Shown here: positions 46,259-56,676 of the stretch, piece after piece
Numbering within the stretch: the first letter of the stretch is position 1
How the letters are laid out: the number at the start of each line of letters is the position of its first letter
Assembly (NCBI RefSeq): GCF_004014715.1
Contig: NZ_CP034835.1
Span: 2,542,001 to 2,606,000 of the forward strand
Direction of reading: 5' to 3'
DNA: 64,000 nucleotides
Source of the DNA: Pseudoalteromonas sp. R3
GTDB lineage: Bacteria > Pseudomonadota > Gammaproteobacteria > Enterobacterales > Alteromonadaceae
Translations under genes and position numbers: made by a program
The notes under the pieces: generated by a model
Told to the model about the DNA's origin: nothing
What the model saw: the letters and a program-made list of their open reading frames with translations, nothing else
Databases searched by the model: none

Positions 46259-47398
46259 TTATAGATCAGCCAGGGGATGTTCACTCTCTTCCCAGCGTGG
46301 CGCAAAAAAGCTGTCAATCACTTTGCTGTCTACGTCAGCAATGGTCTTAAATTGCCACTGAGGCTGTCCGTCTTTGTCAATCAGCAGTGCACGTACACCT
46401 TCACGGAACTCACCCACTTCACCACAGCGAACCGACATCGCCAGTTCACGCAAGAAGCAGTCCTTCAGTGACAGGCCTTCGGCACGCTTTAGCTGCGCCT
46501 GAATTAACACTGCACTCAAAGGAGAGCCATGCTTGAGGGCTTTTTGTGCTTTGCTTAGCCATTTGTTCTCTGTGCTGTCGAGCGCCAGAATATGCTCAAC
46601 CTGTGCTTCCAGGGAGTCAAATTCAGCGAGTTGAGCAAAAGACTCAGCCAGTGGCTTAATTTCACTGCGCGGTGGAATGTGCGATGCTTCATCAAGGGAG
46701 ATGAGTAACTGGGTCAGTTTTTCATGATTGAGTACGTTGGTTTTTCCCCAGTTTACTTCACTGAGGTTATGCAACAGCATATCCAGACGCTCACCATCCA
46801 TATAATGATCAGCCAGGCCAACAAATTTCGCATCGGTGGCATTAATGGAAGCACCAGTCAGACCCAGGAATAAACCAACCCCCTCTGGCATCTTGTTCAG
46901 GAAGTAGCTACCGCCAACATCCGGATACAAGCCAATGGTGATTTCCGGCATCGCGATGCGGGATGATTCTGTTACCACCCGGTGGCTGGCACCGGCCATC
47001 AAACCAAGACCGCCACCCATGATGATGCCATTGCCCCAAAGCAGGATCGGTTTATCATAATTGTGGATGTGGTAATCGAGGCGATATTCCTCAGCAAAGA
47101 AAACTTCCAGATGATTATTGCCATCTTCCGCAGCCATTGCATTGTAAAGGCTAACCACATCGCCACCGGCACAAAAGGCTTTTTCGCCGGCGCCTTTGAG
47201 CAGGACCATAGCGACCTGTTCATCTTCAGCCCAGGCCTTAAGCTGTGGATCCAATAAGCGGATCATTTCCAGGTTCAGTGCATTGAGTGCTTTTGGCGCA
47301 TTGAGGGTGGCAACCGCCACCTTCATGCCGTTATTACAGTGCGCCAACTCAAATACCACAGGGGCATCTGCCTGGTTCAGTAACTGTAATTCTACCAT
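46259..47398 (-). CDS. 3-hydroxyisobutyryl-CoA hydrolase
   Basis: 379 residues, crotonase fold. KAFCAGGDVVSLY and GNGIIMGGGLGLMAGASHRV form the oxyanion hole; ITIGLYPDVGGSYFL carries the catalytic Glu/Asp region of the hydrolase subgroup. It releases CoA from 3-hydroxyisobutyryl-CoA. The stop and start codons of neighbours overlap by one base. Confidence 0.92.
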   Translation of the reverse strand: MVELQLLNQADAPVVFELAHCNNGMKVAVATLNAPKALNALNLEMIRLLDPQLKAWAEDEQVAMVLLKGAGEKAFCAGGDVVSLYNAMAAEDGNNHLEVFFAEEYRLDYHIHNYDKPILLWGNGIIMGGGLGLMAGASHRVVTESSRIAMPEITIGLYPDVGGSYFLNKMPEGVGLFLGLTGASINATDAKFVGLADHYMDGERLDMLLHNLSEVNWGKTNVLNHEKLTQLLISLDEASHIPPRSEIKPLAESFAQLAEFDSLEAQVEHILALDSTENKWLSKAQKALKHGSPLSAVLIQAQLKRAEGLSLKDCFLRELAMSVRCGEVGEFREGVRALLIDKDGQPQWQFKTIADVDSKVIDSFFAPRWEESEHPLADL

Positions 47399-48174
47399 TA
47401 GCCATTCACCCAGTTTGCTTTACGTTTTTCCAAGAAGGCATTGACGCCCTCTTTTTGGTCTTGCGTGTCGAACAAAGTAACGAACAGTTCACGCTCAAGC
47501 GGCAATGCACTGTTGATGGTGCCGGTACGCCCTTTTTGAATCAGGGCCTTACAGGCTGTCACAGCCACCGGGCTTTGATCTTCGACTTTCTTAGCCAGCT
47601 CAAGGGCTGCTTCCAGCGCTTTGCCCTGTTCAACCACTTCTTCTACCAGTCCAATCTGCTGAGCTTTGTCGGCTTTGAGGCGCTCGCCACATAAGATCAT
47701 GCGCTTCGCCCAGCCTTCACCGACCAGCCAAGACAGATTTTGTGTACCACCTGCGCAAGGCAGCAAGCCCACTTTGGCCTCTGGCAGTGCCATTTGCGCC
47801 TGTGCTTCTGCAATACGAATATCACAGGCCAGCGCGACTTCCAGACCACCGCCCATCGCAAAGCCATTAATGGCTGCAATAGACACACCGCGGAAATCAC
47901 TCAGAGTTTCGAACGCTTCACCAAATACGCGCGACATGTCCGCCGCAACGCCTTTGTCGCCGTCAGCAAACACATTTAGATCGGCGCCCGCAGAGAAGAA
48001 CTTTTCGCCTTCACCTGTGATCACCAAAGAGTAAATGTTTTTATCGGCATTAAGCTCTGTTACCAGCTCCTTCAGACCAACCAAGGTATCGCGAGTCCAG
48101 GTGTTTGCTGGTGGGTTGGACATAGTCACAACCGCAATATGACCTTGTTTTTCGAGTTTCAATTGTGCTGACAT
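47398..48174 (-). CDS. Enoyl-CoA hydratase (methacrylyl-CoA step)
   Basis: 258 residues. FSAGADLNVFADG and AMGGGLEVALACDIRIA oxyanion motifs, and LPEAKVGLLPCAGGTQNLSWLVG with the catalytic glutamate region. In this cluster it should hydrate methacrylyl-CoA and tiglyl-CoA. GAGCATC-type weak ribosome-binding site, start ATG 48174. Confidence 0.9.
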   Translation of the reverse strand: MSAQLKLEKQGHIAVVTMSNPPANTWTRDTLVGLKELVTELNADKNIYSLVITGEGEKFFSAGADLNVFADGDKGVAADMSRVFGEAFETLSDFRGVSIAAINGFAMGGGLEVALACDIRIAEAQAQMALPEAKVGLLPCAGGTQNLSWLVGEGWAKRMILCGERLKADKAQQIGLVEEVVEQGKALEAALELAKKVEDQSPVAVTACKALIQKGRTGTINSALPLERELFVTLFDTQDQKEGVNAFLEKRKANWVNG

Positions 48175-48186
48175 AATGATGCTCCT

Positions 48187-49344
48187 TTACAGTACGCTTG
48201 CAGCGCCTTCGGCTAGAATTCGGCGTGCAATGATCACCCGCATGATCTCATTGGTGCCTTCCAGGATTTGGTGAACGCGTACATCACGCAGGTGGCGCTC
48301 AAGTGGGTATTCTTTGATGTAGCCATAACCACCGTGGATCTGTAATGCATCATCACAAACCTTAGTACCAACGTCGGTCGCAAAGCGTTTAGCCATGGCA
48401 CAGTAAGTGGTTTTTTCGCTGTCGTTGCTGTCCAGTTTGAACGCAGCCAGACGGACCATCTGACGCGCTGCAACCAGTTCAGTATTCATATCGGCAATCT
48501 TAAACTGAAGTGCCTGGAATGCCGCCAGAGGCTTACCAAACTGCTGGCGCTCCTGCATGTATTCTTTGGCTGTGTTCAGTGCCTGTTGTGCAGTACCGAT
48601 TGAACAGGTTGCAATATTAATACGTCCGCCATCCAGACCCTGCATGGCAAATTTAAAGCCTTCGCCTTCTTTGCCCATTAGGTTAGCCGCCGGAATACGA
48701 ACATTTTCAAATGTTACCAGACGGGTTGGCTGGGCATTCCAGCCCATTTTCTCTTCAGCTTTACCATAGATAACGCCCTCGGCATCTGCCGGAACAACAA
48801 AGGCAGAAATGCCTTTCGGGCCGTCTTCACCAGTACGTGCCATCACCACCAGCACATCGGTTTCACCGGCACCAGAGATAAACATTTTCGAGCCGTTCAG
48901 AACATACTCGTCCCCTTCCAGTACCGCTTTGGTTTTCAGTGAAGCGGCATCAGAGCCAGAGCCTGGTTCGGTCAGGCAGTATGAAGCCAGCAGTTCACCC
49001 ATCACCAATTGATCCATGTACTGATCTTTTACCACCTGAGTGGCAAAACTGGCAATCATCCAGGTGGCCATATTGTGTATGGTTAGCATTGCCGTTGTGG
49101 CCGTACAGCCCATCGACAATTGTTCAAAGATAATGCTTGAATCAAGACGCGACAGGCCCAGACCGCCCGCTTCTTCCGGTGTGTATAGGCCACAAAAGCC
49201 CAGTTCACCGGCTTTTTTAATTACGTCTTTAGGGAAAATATGTTTTTGATCCCATTCGGCGGCATGGGGTGCCAGCTCGCTCATAGCAAACTGATAGGCG
49301 GTTTCGGCAAAAGCCTGTTGATCTTCGTTGAGATTAAAGTCCAT
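48187..49344 (-). CDS. Acyl-CoA dehydrogenase (probable isobutyryl-CoA dehydrogenase)
   Basis: 385 residues from ATG 49344 (GAGG 6 bases upstream). FAD site text YCLTEPGSGSDAASLKT and MFISGAGETDVLVVMART; C-terminal DDALQIHGGYGYIKEYPLERHLRDVR and LEGTNEIMRVIIARRI. It oxidises a short branched acyl-CoA and passes electrons to ETF. Context suggests isobutyryl- or 2-methylbutyryl-CoA. Confidence 0.9.
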   Translation of the reverse strand: MDFNLNEDQQAFAETAYQFAMSELAPHAAEWDQKHIFPKDVIKKAGELGFCGLYTPEEAGGLGLSRLDSSIIFEQLSMGCTATTAMLTIHNMATWMIASFATQVVKDQYMDQLVMGELLASYCLTEPGSGSDAASLKTKAVLEGDEYVLNGSKMFISGAGETDVLVVMARTGEDGPKGISAFVVPADAEGVIYGKAEEKMGWNAQPTRLVTFENVRIPAANLMGKEGEGFKFAMQGLDGGRINIATCSIGTAQQALNTAKEYMQERQQFGKPLAAFQALQFKIADMNTELVAARQMVRLAAFKLDSNDSEKTTYCAMAKRFATDVGTKVCDDALQIHGGYGYIKEYPLERHLRDVRVHQILEGTNEIMRVIIARRILAEGAASVL

Positions 49345-49434
49345 AAAAGACCTCACTTGTTGTCATAGCGGGCGAAGTGATGATTCTGCCCGGCGTTATT
49401 CTTATGTACCTGAGCCTCAGGTATTACTGCGAGC

Positions 49435-49455
49435 GGCCCGGGCAAATGCCGGGCC
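49435..49455 (-). terminator. GC-rich hairpin between mmsA and the acyl-CoA dehydrogenase gene
   Basis: GGCCCGG and CCGGGCC pair (with one bulge) around GCAAATG. No T tract. It may modulate downstream expression or be a REP-like element. Confidence 0.4.
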
Positions 49456-49476
49456 GGATAGGTTAACTGACTGGCG

Positions 49477-50967
49477 TTATCGCAAGTTAATGCTCATATT
49501 CGGGCCCGTTACGGCCTCATCGGCAAACCAGCGTGAAGTAATGGTCTTGGTTTCTGTGTAGAAACGCACACCCTGTTTACCATAGGTGTGTTGGTCGCCA
49601 TAGAAAGAGTTTTTCCAGCCGGTGAATGAGAAGAACGGCAGTGGCACAGGAATCGGAATATTGATGCCCACCTGACCTACTTCGATTTCATTCTGGAATT
49701 TACGTGCTGCCGCACCGCTTGCCGTGAACAAAGACGTACCGTTACCGTAAGGACTGTTATTAACCAGTTCAATGGCTTCTTCCAGGGTATCAACACAGAC
49801 GCAGTTCAGTACGGGGCCAAAGATCTCCTGCTTATAGATATCCATGTCTGGTGTAACGTCTGTAAACAGCGTTGGACCTACCCAGTTGCCATTTTCGTAG
49901 CCTTCAACCGTAAAGTCTGAGCCGTCCAGCAGACAAGTTGCACCTTGCTGTTTACCACTTTCTATCAGCGACAGAATACGTGCCTTTGCCTGAGCCGAGG
50001 TTTGCGGGCCATAAGCTGCTTCTGGGTCGTTCCACACACCCGGACGTACTTTTTCAAGACCCGCTTTTAAATCGTCGATCCACTCTTTAGATTTGCCAAC
50101 AAACACCGCAACCGAGATACCCATACAACGCTGACCTGCTGCACCCACAGATGCACCAACCAGATTATTGATGGTCTGCTCACGGCTGGCATCTGGCATG
50201 ATCACCATGTGGTTCTTCGCGCCTACACACGCCTGAACACGTTTTAGATTCTCTGTGCCTTTGCTGTAGATGTAAGAGCCGACACCACAAGAACCCACGA
50301 AAGAAATCGCGCGCACTTCTGGGGCAGTAAGGATTTGATCTACCTGCTCTTTAGCACCGTGCACAACTTGCAGAACACCTTTTGGAGCACCAGCTTCTTC
50401 GAACAGCTCTACCAAACGCATCGGTGTTAATGGATCTTGCTCAGAGGGTTTAAGTACGAAAGTGTTACCACAGACGATCGCCATAGGGAACATCCACAAT
50501 GGGATCATCGCCGGGAAGTTAAACGGGGTGATACCCGCACATACACCCAGCGGTTGAATATAAGAATAGGTGTCGATATTACGGGCAACATTTTCAACCG
50601 TTTCACCCATCATCAGCGCCGGTGCATTTGCTGCCTGCTCAACGACTTCAATACCACGCCATACATCGCCTTTGGCATCTTCAAAGGTCTTACCAAGTTC
50701 ATGACAGATGATAGTCGCAATTTCTTCCTGATGCTCTTTCAGCAATGCAGCATAACGCATCATAATGCGCGCACGCTCCGTTACTGGCACATTACGCCAG
50801 GTTTTAAATGCTTCTTGTGCAGACGAAATAGCTGCTTGTACTTCATCATGTGTCGCGCATGGCACCTGCGCTAAAACTTCCTGATTCGCCGGATTGACGA
50901 CATCTAGCCACTTGTCAGACTGAGACTGGGTAAATTCACCGTTGATGTATAATGGTACCTGGTGCAT
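49477..50967 (-). CDS. mmsA: Methylmalonate-semialdehyde dehydrogenase, CoA-acylating
   Basis: 496 residues from ATG 50967, with GGGGAGGA 6 bases upstream; GTG two codons earlier is less likely. Aldehyde dehydrogenase fold: [30 protein letters not shown], and catalytic Cys in [17 protein letters not shown]. It converts methylmalonate semialdehyde to propionyl-CoA. Separated from the thiolase gene by a terminator. Confidence 0.95.
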   Translation of the reverse strand: MHQVPLYINGEFTQSQSDKWLDVVNPANQEVLAQVPCATHDEVQAAISSAQEAFKTWRNVPVTERARIMMRYAALLKEHQEEIATIICHELGKTFEDAKGDVWRGIEVVEQAANAPALMMGETVENVARNIDTYSYIQPLGVCAGITPFNFPAMIPLWMFPMAIVCGNTFVLKPSEQDPLTPMRLVELFEEAGAPKGVLQVVHGAKEQVDQILTAPEVRAISFVGSCGVGSYIYSKGTENLKRVQACVGAKNHMVIMPDASREQTINNLVGASVGAAGQRCMGISVAVFVGKSKEWIDDLKAGLEKVRPGVWNDPEAAYGPQTSAQAKARILSLIESGKQQGATCLLDGSDFTVEGYENGNWVGPTLFTDVTPDMDIYKQEIFGPVLNCVCVDTLEEAIELVNNSPYGNGTSLFTASGAAARKFQNEIEVGQVGINIPIPVPLPFFSFTGWKNSFYGDQHTYGKQGVRFYTETKTITSRWFADEAVTGPNMSINLR

Positions 50968-50995
50968 GTGCACTCCTCCCCAATTAAAACGAAAA

Positions 50996-51026
50996 AGCGC
51001 CGCTTAATTATTGTCGTTGCGGCGCT
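50996..51026 (-). terminator. Terminator after the thiolase gene
   Basis: AGCGCCGC (50996-51003) and GCGGCGCT (51019-51026); the minus strand continues TTTTTCGTTTT. It lies within 10 bases of the stop. Confidence 0.75.
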
Positions 51027-51035
51027 ATACTTAAC

Positions 51036-52214
51036 TTAAACTTCGACGGCTAATGCCACCGCTTCACCACCACCGATACACAGTGAGGCAATGCCTTTTG
51101 ATAAACCGCGATTGCGTAGTGCATGAATAAGCGTTACCAAAATACGTGCGCCGCTGGCACCGATTGGGTGACCCAGTGCACACGCACCACCATTCACGTT
51201 CACTTTGCTCTGATCCAGACCAAGCTCACTGATTGCCAGCATAGTCACCATAGCGAATGCTTCGTTGATCTCCCACAAATCAACGTCGTCTTTAGACCAG
51301 CCAGTTTGCTCAAGCAACTTGTTCATTGCACCAACAGGTGCCACGGTAAACTCAGCAGGAGCCTGAGAGTGTGTGGTGTGACCTGCAATCTTACACAGTG
51401 GTGTTAAACCGTGGCGCTTCGCTTCTGACTCACTCATTAGTACAAGTGCCGCAGCACCGTCAGAAATTGAAGACGAGTTGGCCGCGGTGATGGTGCCATC
51501 CTTTTTGAATGCCGGGCGCAGTGATGGGATCTTGTCCGGGCGCGCGTTACCAGGCTGCTCATCAATCGCTACTTCCACATCACCTTTACGGGTAGAAATG
51601 GTATGTGCAGCAATCTCATTATTAAAGCTGCCGTTTTCAATGGCCGCATTGGCTTTGCTCAGTGAGCTCAGCGCAAACTCGTCCATATTGTCACGAGTAA
51701 TGCCGTACTCATCGGCCGTATCTTGTGCGAAGCAGCCCATGGCTTTGTTATCGTAAGCATCTTCCAGGCCATCTGCCATCATGTGATCTTTAATTTCACC
51801 ATGACCCATACGCATACCACCACGCGCTTTCGGAATGAAGTATGGCGCATTAGTCATGCTCTCCATACCACCGGCGATGGCATTTTTAATACTGCCCGCT
51901 TTAATTAAGTCATGCGCGAACATCGCTGCTTTCAAGCCAGAGCCACAGACTTTATTGATTGTGGTGGCACCCGTTGAGCGAGCCAGACCTGCATGCAACA
52001 TCGCCTGACGCGCTGGCGCCTGACCTAAACCGGCAGGCAGCACACAGCCCATGATCACTTCATCAATACTGGCATCTGACAGTCCAGTATCAGCCATCAC
52101 AGCTTTAATTGCAGTGGCACCCAAGTCAGTTGCACTGGCACCAGAAAGACTGCCCATAAATCCACCCATAGGGGTACGTTTGGCAGCTACAATGACAACA
52201 GCTTCGTTACTCAT
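51036..52214 (-). CDS. Acetyl-CoA C-acetyltransferase (thiolase)
   Basis: 392 residues. Acyl-enzyme Cys in NKVCGSGLKAAMFA (about 89), His in NVNGGACALGHPIGASG, and second Cys in CIGGGEAVALAVEV. It cleaves acetoacetyl-CoA or 2-methylacetoacetyl-CoA. Its place between the valine/isoleucine genes and the leucine operon, with scoAB 7 kb away, lets it complete both pathways. Confidence 0.93.
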   Translation of the reverse strand: MSNEAVVIVAAKRTPMGGFMGSLSGASATDLGATAIKAVMADTGLSDASIDEVIMGCVLPAGLGQAPARQAMLHAGLARSTGATTINKVCGSGLKAAMFAHDLIKAGSIKNAIAGGMESMTNAPYFIPKARGGMRMGHGEIKDHMMADGLEDAYDNKAMGCFAQDTADEYGITRDNMDEFALSSLSKANAAIENGSFNNEIAAHTISTRKGDVEVAIDEQPGNARPDKIPSLRPAFKKDGTITAANSSSISDGAAALVLMSESEAKRHGLTPLCKIAGHTTHSQAPAEFTVAPVGAMNKLLEQTGWSKDDVDLWEINEAFAMVTMLAISELGLDQSKVNVNGGACALGHPIGASGARILVTLIHALRNRGLSKGIASLCIGGGEAVALAVEV

Positions 52215-52281
52215 TAAAAAAACTCCTGTTTACAAGCAAGTTGCTTGCTTTTAGTAATCTCTTACGTCGAGCATACCTAAT

Positions 52282-52305
52282 ATTTACGTTTACGCCAACG
52301 TAAAT
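52282..52305. promoter_or_regulatory. Candidate LiuR operator 1
   Basis: ATTTACGTT, 6 bases, AACGTAAAT: a perfect 9-bp inverted repeat 68 bases upstream of the thiolase start. The ACGTAAA half-site resembles published LiuR/MerR-type operators of branched-chain catabolism. Confidence 0.6.
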
Positions 52306-52554
52306 CTAAAATCAAGCAAATTGCGATCTCTGAAAGTGTAAAGTTAAGTTGCACATCGAGGTTGCCACTGGCGTGACTTCCGATGTGTCGTCCTCCTCGC
52401 CAGTCAGTCTCGGATAACGCGACTATACTGCATTGTGACGTACCATCTGGAGTGCCTCAGCGGGTCTTCTGTAAGCAAAACGAATACCTAAAGTAGACCA
52501 GTATGAGCGGTTGCGATATGCGACTATAGGATGAAACAAACGCCATACTTTACC

Positions 52555-52564
52555 TTTACGTAAA
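52555..52564. promoter_or_regulatory. Candidate LiuR operator 2
   Basis: TTTACGTAAA, a perfect 10-bp palindrome within CTTTACCTTTACGTAAAC, 47 bases before the liuR start. It shares the ACGTAAA half-site with operator 1, which suits autoregulation. Confidence 0.55.
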
Positions 52565-52610
52565 CTTCACTTATATTGGACAAATCAGTTTTGATGTAAG
52601 TGCGTAAACG

Positions 52611-53003
52611 ATGCAAGACAACAAAGAACCAACTTATTCAATCAGCGAACTCGCCAAGGAGTTTGATATTACCACCCGAAGTATTCGGTTTTATGAAGAT
52701 CAGGGATTACTTTCACCTGAACGCCATGGCCAGACACGCATTTATTCTAAGCGCGATAAAGTTCGCCTGAAACTTATTTTGCGTGGTAAGCGATTAGGCT
52801 TCACCCTGGCAGAAACCGGTCGTTTGTTCGAGCTTTACGACGCCGATAAATCAAGCGCTAAACAGCTTCATACTATGCTGCAACTGATCGAAGAAAAAAA
52901 GGCCGATCTGAGTCAGCAAATGGACGACATTAAAGTGGTCCTGATGGAGCTGGTAACAGCGGAACGTCGCTGTCTGGATACATTAAAGAATTTAGATGAA
53001 TAG
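52611..53003 (+). CDS. liuR: MerR-family regulator LiuR
   Basis: 130 residues. N-terminal winged helix YSISELAKEFDITTRSIRFYEDQGLLSPERHGQTRIYSKRD-type text, then a dimerisation coiled coil (residues 85-115). No metal-binding Cys pattern. As first gene of the liuRABCDE order, it is the expected repressor of branched-chain amino acid and fatty acid catabolic genes. Confidence 0.9.
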   Translation: MQDNKEPTYSISELAKEFDITTRSIRFYEDQGLLSPERHGQTRIYSKRDKVRLKLILRGKRLGFTLAETGRLFELYDADKSSAKQLHTMLQLIEEKKADLSQQMDDIKVVLMELVTAERRCLDTLKNLDE

Positions 53004-53081
53004 TGATTGAGCAATGTAGCACTTAAAGCGAGTCGCGGCGAGTGCTTAATCAAGAATAACTCTCACACAGGATAACTACAG

Positions 53082-54258
53082 ATGAGCACAGTATCACTTT
53101 ATAAAGAACTTAACTTTGGCCTGGGCGAAACCGCGGACATGATCCGTGACCACGTCAACAGCTTTGCCAGCAGCGAAATAGCACCACTGGCAGAAAAAAC
53201 CGACGAGGAAAACGCCTTCCCGAATGAAATGTGGCCAAAATTTGGTGACATGGGCCTGCTGGGCATCACAGTACCTGAAGAATTTGGCGGTGCAAACATG
53301 GGCTATCTCGAGCATGTTATTGCGATGGAAGAGATCAGCCGCGCCAGCGCCTCTATCGGCTTGAGTTACGGTGCGCACTCAAACTTATGTGTCAACCAGA
53401 TCAACCGTAACGGTAACCAGGCGCAAAAAAGAAAAGTACCTGCCTAAACTGGTCTCTGGCGAGCACATTGGCGCACTGGCAATGAGTGAACCGAACTCAG
53501 GCTCAGATGTAGTATCTATGAAACTTAAAGCCGAGAAAAAAGGCGATAAATTTATCCTTAACGGCAATAAAATGTGGATCACCAATGGTCCTGATGCCGA
53601 TGTCTTTGTGATCTACGCAAAAACCGATTTAGAAGCCGGTCCGCGTGGTATCACGGCATTCATCGTTGAGAAAAACTTCCCGGGCTTCTCTACTGCACAG
53701 AAGCTGGACAAACTGGGCATGCGTGGCTCCAACACTTGTGAGCTGGTTTTTGAAAACTGTGAAGTACCTGAAGAGAATATTCTGGGTAACTATAATGAAG
53801 GCGTTAAGGTCCTGATGAGTGGTCTGGATTATGAACGCGTGGTATTGGCTGGCGGCCCACTTGGAATCATGCAGGCTTGTATGGATGTAGTCGTGCCTTA
53901 TATCCACGAACGTAAGCAGTTCAACCAGTCTATTGGTGAATTCCAACTTGTGCAGGGCAAAATCGCCGACATGTATACGCAAATGAATGCAGCACGTTCT
54001 TATGTGTATACCGTTGCCAAAGCCTGCGACCGTGGCGAAACCACGCGTAAAGATGCCGCAGGTGCAATTCTGTATGCCGCCGAGCTGGCAACGAAAATGG
54101 CATTGGATGCAATCCAGTTGCTGGGCGGTAACGGTTATATCAATGAATATCCTACCGGACGTCTGCTGCGTGATGCCAAACTGTATGAAATTGGCGCCGG
54201 CACCTCTGAGATCCGCCGTATGCTGATCGGTCGTGAGCTGTTCACCGAAAGCCGCTAA
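53082..54258 (+). pseudogene. liuA: Isovaleryl-CoA dehydrogenase, one-base insertion in an A run
   Basis: Reads as a complete 391-residue protein if one A is removed near 53428, in a run of six A. Upstream frame: MSTVSLYKELNFGLGETADMIR through [14 protein letters not shown]. Downstream frame: [28 protein letters not shown]/substrate text, and C-terminal [18 protein letters not shown]. It converts isovaleryl-CoA to 3-methylcrotonyl-CoA. Everything else is well preserved, so a sequencing error or very recent mutation is likely; as written the product stops at 53447. Confidence 0.88.
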
Positions 54259-54267
54259 GGAGGCAAC

Positions 54268-55874
54268 ATGACAGTACTAAACTCGAATGTTAATAGTCAT
54301 GACCCACAGTTTAAGGCAAATCAGGACGCTATGGCGTCTCTGGTTGCCGACCTTAATGATAAGGTCGCTACATTGTCTATGGGCGGCGGTGAGGCACTGA
54401 TCGCTCGCCACCAGAGTCGCGGCAAGTTATTTGTCCGTGACCGCATAGAGCACCTGCTTGACGAGGGCTCTCCCTTTTTAGAGATCTCTCAGTTCGCCGC
54501 CTTCGGTGTGTATGAACAGGATATTCCCTGCGCCGGTGTGGTAGCGGGTATTGGCCGGGTGAAAGGCGTGGAGTGCATGATAGTAGCGAACGACGCCACA
54601 GTGAAAGGGGGACCTATTTCCCGCTAACAGTGAAAAAGCATCTGCGCGCGCAAGAGATTGCTGAACGTTGCCACCTGCCCTGCATCTATTTAGTTGACTC
54701 GGGCGGTGCAAACCTGCCGGAGCAGGATGAAGTATTCCCAGATAAACTGCACTTTGGCCGAATTTTCTATAATCAGGCGCGTATGTCTGCCAAAGGCATT
54801 CCACAAATTGCCGTGGTCATGGGTTTATGTACAGCCGGTGGTGCGTACGTGCCAGCGATGGCCGATGAAAGTATCATTGTGAAAGAACAAGGTACGATTT
54901 TCCTCGCGGGCCCACCACTGGTAAAAGCAGCAACCGGTGAGGAAGTCAGCGCCGAGGACCTCGGTGGTGCCGATGTACACTGTAAAGTATCGGGTGTTGC
55001 AGATCATTATGCGGAAAACGACGAGCATGCGCTGTCTATTGCCCGTCAATGTGTTTCCCGCCTCAACCACCAACGCCCTGTTCGCCCTGTTCTGAAAGAC
55101 TTCAAAGCACCTCGATACGATATTCGTGAGATCTACGGCATCGTCGGGACGGACCTGAAAAAGCCGTTTGACGTACGCGAAGTCATTGCCCGTATCGTGG
55201 ACGATTCACAGTTTGACGAGTTTAAACGCTACTTTGGTGAAACTCTGGTTACCGGCTTTGCAGAAATTTATGGCCATCCGGTCGGTATCGTCGCCAATAA
55301 CGGGATTTTATTCTCTGAGTCGGCGCAAAAAGGCGCGCACTTTATTCAGCTCTGTGCCCAACGCAACATTCCGCTGCTGTTCTTGCAGAACATCACCGGC
55401 TTTATGGTAGGTCAAAAATACGAAGCTGAAGGCATTGCCAAACACGGCGCAAAAATGGTTACCGCTGTGTCTTGTGCAGACGTGCCGAAATTCACCGTGC
55501 TGATCGGTGGCTCTTATGGCGCCGGTAACTATGGTATGTGTGGCCGAGCGTATGAACCGACCATGATGTGGATGTGGCCCAATGCCCGTATCTCGGTCAT
55601 GGGTGGCGAGCAGGCTGCCGGTGTTCTGACACAAGTTCGTCAGGACGGTCTGGCGCGTAAAGGCCAGTCGATGAGCGACGAAGAAGTGGCTGAGTTTAAA
55701 AAGCCCATTGTCGAGCAATACGAAAAACAAGGCCACCCCTACTACGCCAGTGCGCGCTTGTGGGACGATGGCATTATCGATCCTGCCGATACACGAACAG
55801 TGCTTGGCCTGGCGCTTGAAGCGGCTGCCAATGCACCTGAGCAGGATTCAAAATTCGGCATTTTCCGGATGTAA
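54268..55874 (+). pseudogene. liuB: Methylcrotonyl-CoA carboxylase beta subunit, one-base deletion in a G run
   Basis: Restoring one base near 54610, in GTGAAAGGGGG, joins two frames to a normal 535-residue carboxyltransferase. First part: MTVLNSNVNSHDPQF to [11 protein letters not shown]. Second part: [38 protein letters not shown], and [16 protein letters not shown]. With LiuD it carboxylates 3-methylcrotonyl-CoA. As with liuA, the only defect is in a homopolymer; as written the product stops at 54627. Confidence 0.88.
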
Positions 55875-55883
55875 GGAGGCCCG

Positions 55884-56666
55884 ATGTCAGTAACCTTAAA
55901 TATCACCAAGAGCAAAGTCGCCATTTTGGAGCTTAGCCGCCCGGAAAAACACAATGCCTTCAATGCAGAAGTCATTGCCGAACTGATAAAAAGTATTGAA
56001 TACGCAAACGAGCTGGACATTCGTGCGCTGGTTTTAAAAACCAATGGCAAGCACTTCTCTGCAGGCGCAGACCTGGCGTGGATGAAATCCATGGCCGGCA
56101 ATAACTACGACGAAAATGTGGCTGATTCTATGGAGCTGGCCAAACTAATGAAAGTGCTGGCAAGTAGCCCGCACCCAACGGTTTGTCTGGTTCAAGGCGC
56201 TGCATTTGGTGGTGCACTGGGCCTCATCGCCTGCTGTGACATCGCAGTTGCGACCCCGGATGCCAAATTCTGTCTGAGCGAAGTCAAGCTGGGGCTTATC
56301 CCCGCTGTGATCAGCCCCTATGTGATCCGCGCCATTGGCGAGCGCCAGGCGCGTCGCTATTTCCTCAGTGCTGAGATCTTTACTGCAGACAAAGCACTGA
56401 GCATGGGCCTTATTCACGAAATCGCCGAAGACTTAGCCGGTGCCGAATCTCACTTTATTGAAACCCTGCTGAACAATGGTCCGGTGGCGGTCAAAAGTGC
56501 CAAGGCGCTGATAGACGAAGTGGCTGGCCATGCCATTGATGACACACTGATTGCACACACCGCAAAACGGATCGCAGAGATCCGCGTTAGCGAAGAAGGA
56601 CAGGAAGGCCTGAGCGCCTTTTTCGACAAACGTGCCCCCGGCTGGCAAAACGCGGCCAGCAAGTAA
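55884..56666 (+). CDS. liuC: Methylglutaconyl-CoA hydratase
   Basis: 260 residues. KHFSAGADLAWMKSM and GAAFGGALGLIACCDIAVA oxyanion loops, LSEVKLGLIPAVISPYV catalytic segment. It forms HMG-CoA from 3-methylglutaconyl-CoA. AAGGAGG lies 5 bases before the ATG, 9 bases after liuB. Confidence 0.93.
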   Translation: MSVTLNITKSKVAILELSRPEKHNAFNAEVIAELIKSIEYANELDIRALVLKTNGKHFSAGADLAWMKSMAGNNYDENVADSMELAKLMKVLASSPHPTVCLVQGAAFGGALGLIACCDIAVATPDAKFCLSEVKLGLIPAVISPYVIRAIGERQARRYFLSAEIFTADKALSMGLIHEIAEDLAGAESHFIETLLNNGPVAVKSAKALIDEVAGHAIDDTLIAHTAKRIAEIRVSEEGQEGLSAFFDKRAPGWQNAASK

Positions 56667-56676
56667 GGAGTACACT

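Larger units (their letters stand above)
52215..52610. promoter_or_regulatory. Divergent control region between the thiolase gene and liuR
   Basis: 396 bases with no gene. It contains the two palindromes listed separately and must carry promoters for both catabolic clusters. Confidence 0.55.

Noticed and set aside
53418..53440. Programmed frameshift in liuA at the A-rich run
   Set aside because: The needed shift is plus one and the codon phase does not match the usual A AAA AAG minus-one site; an indel or sequence error is simpler.
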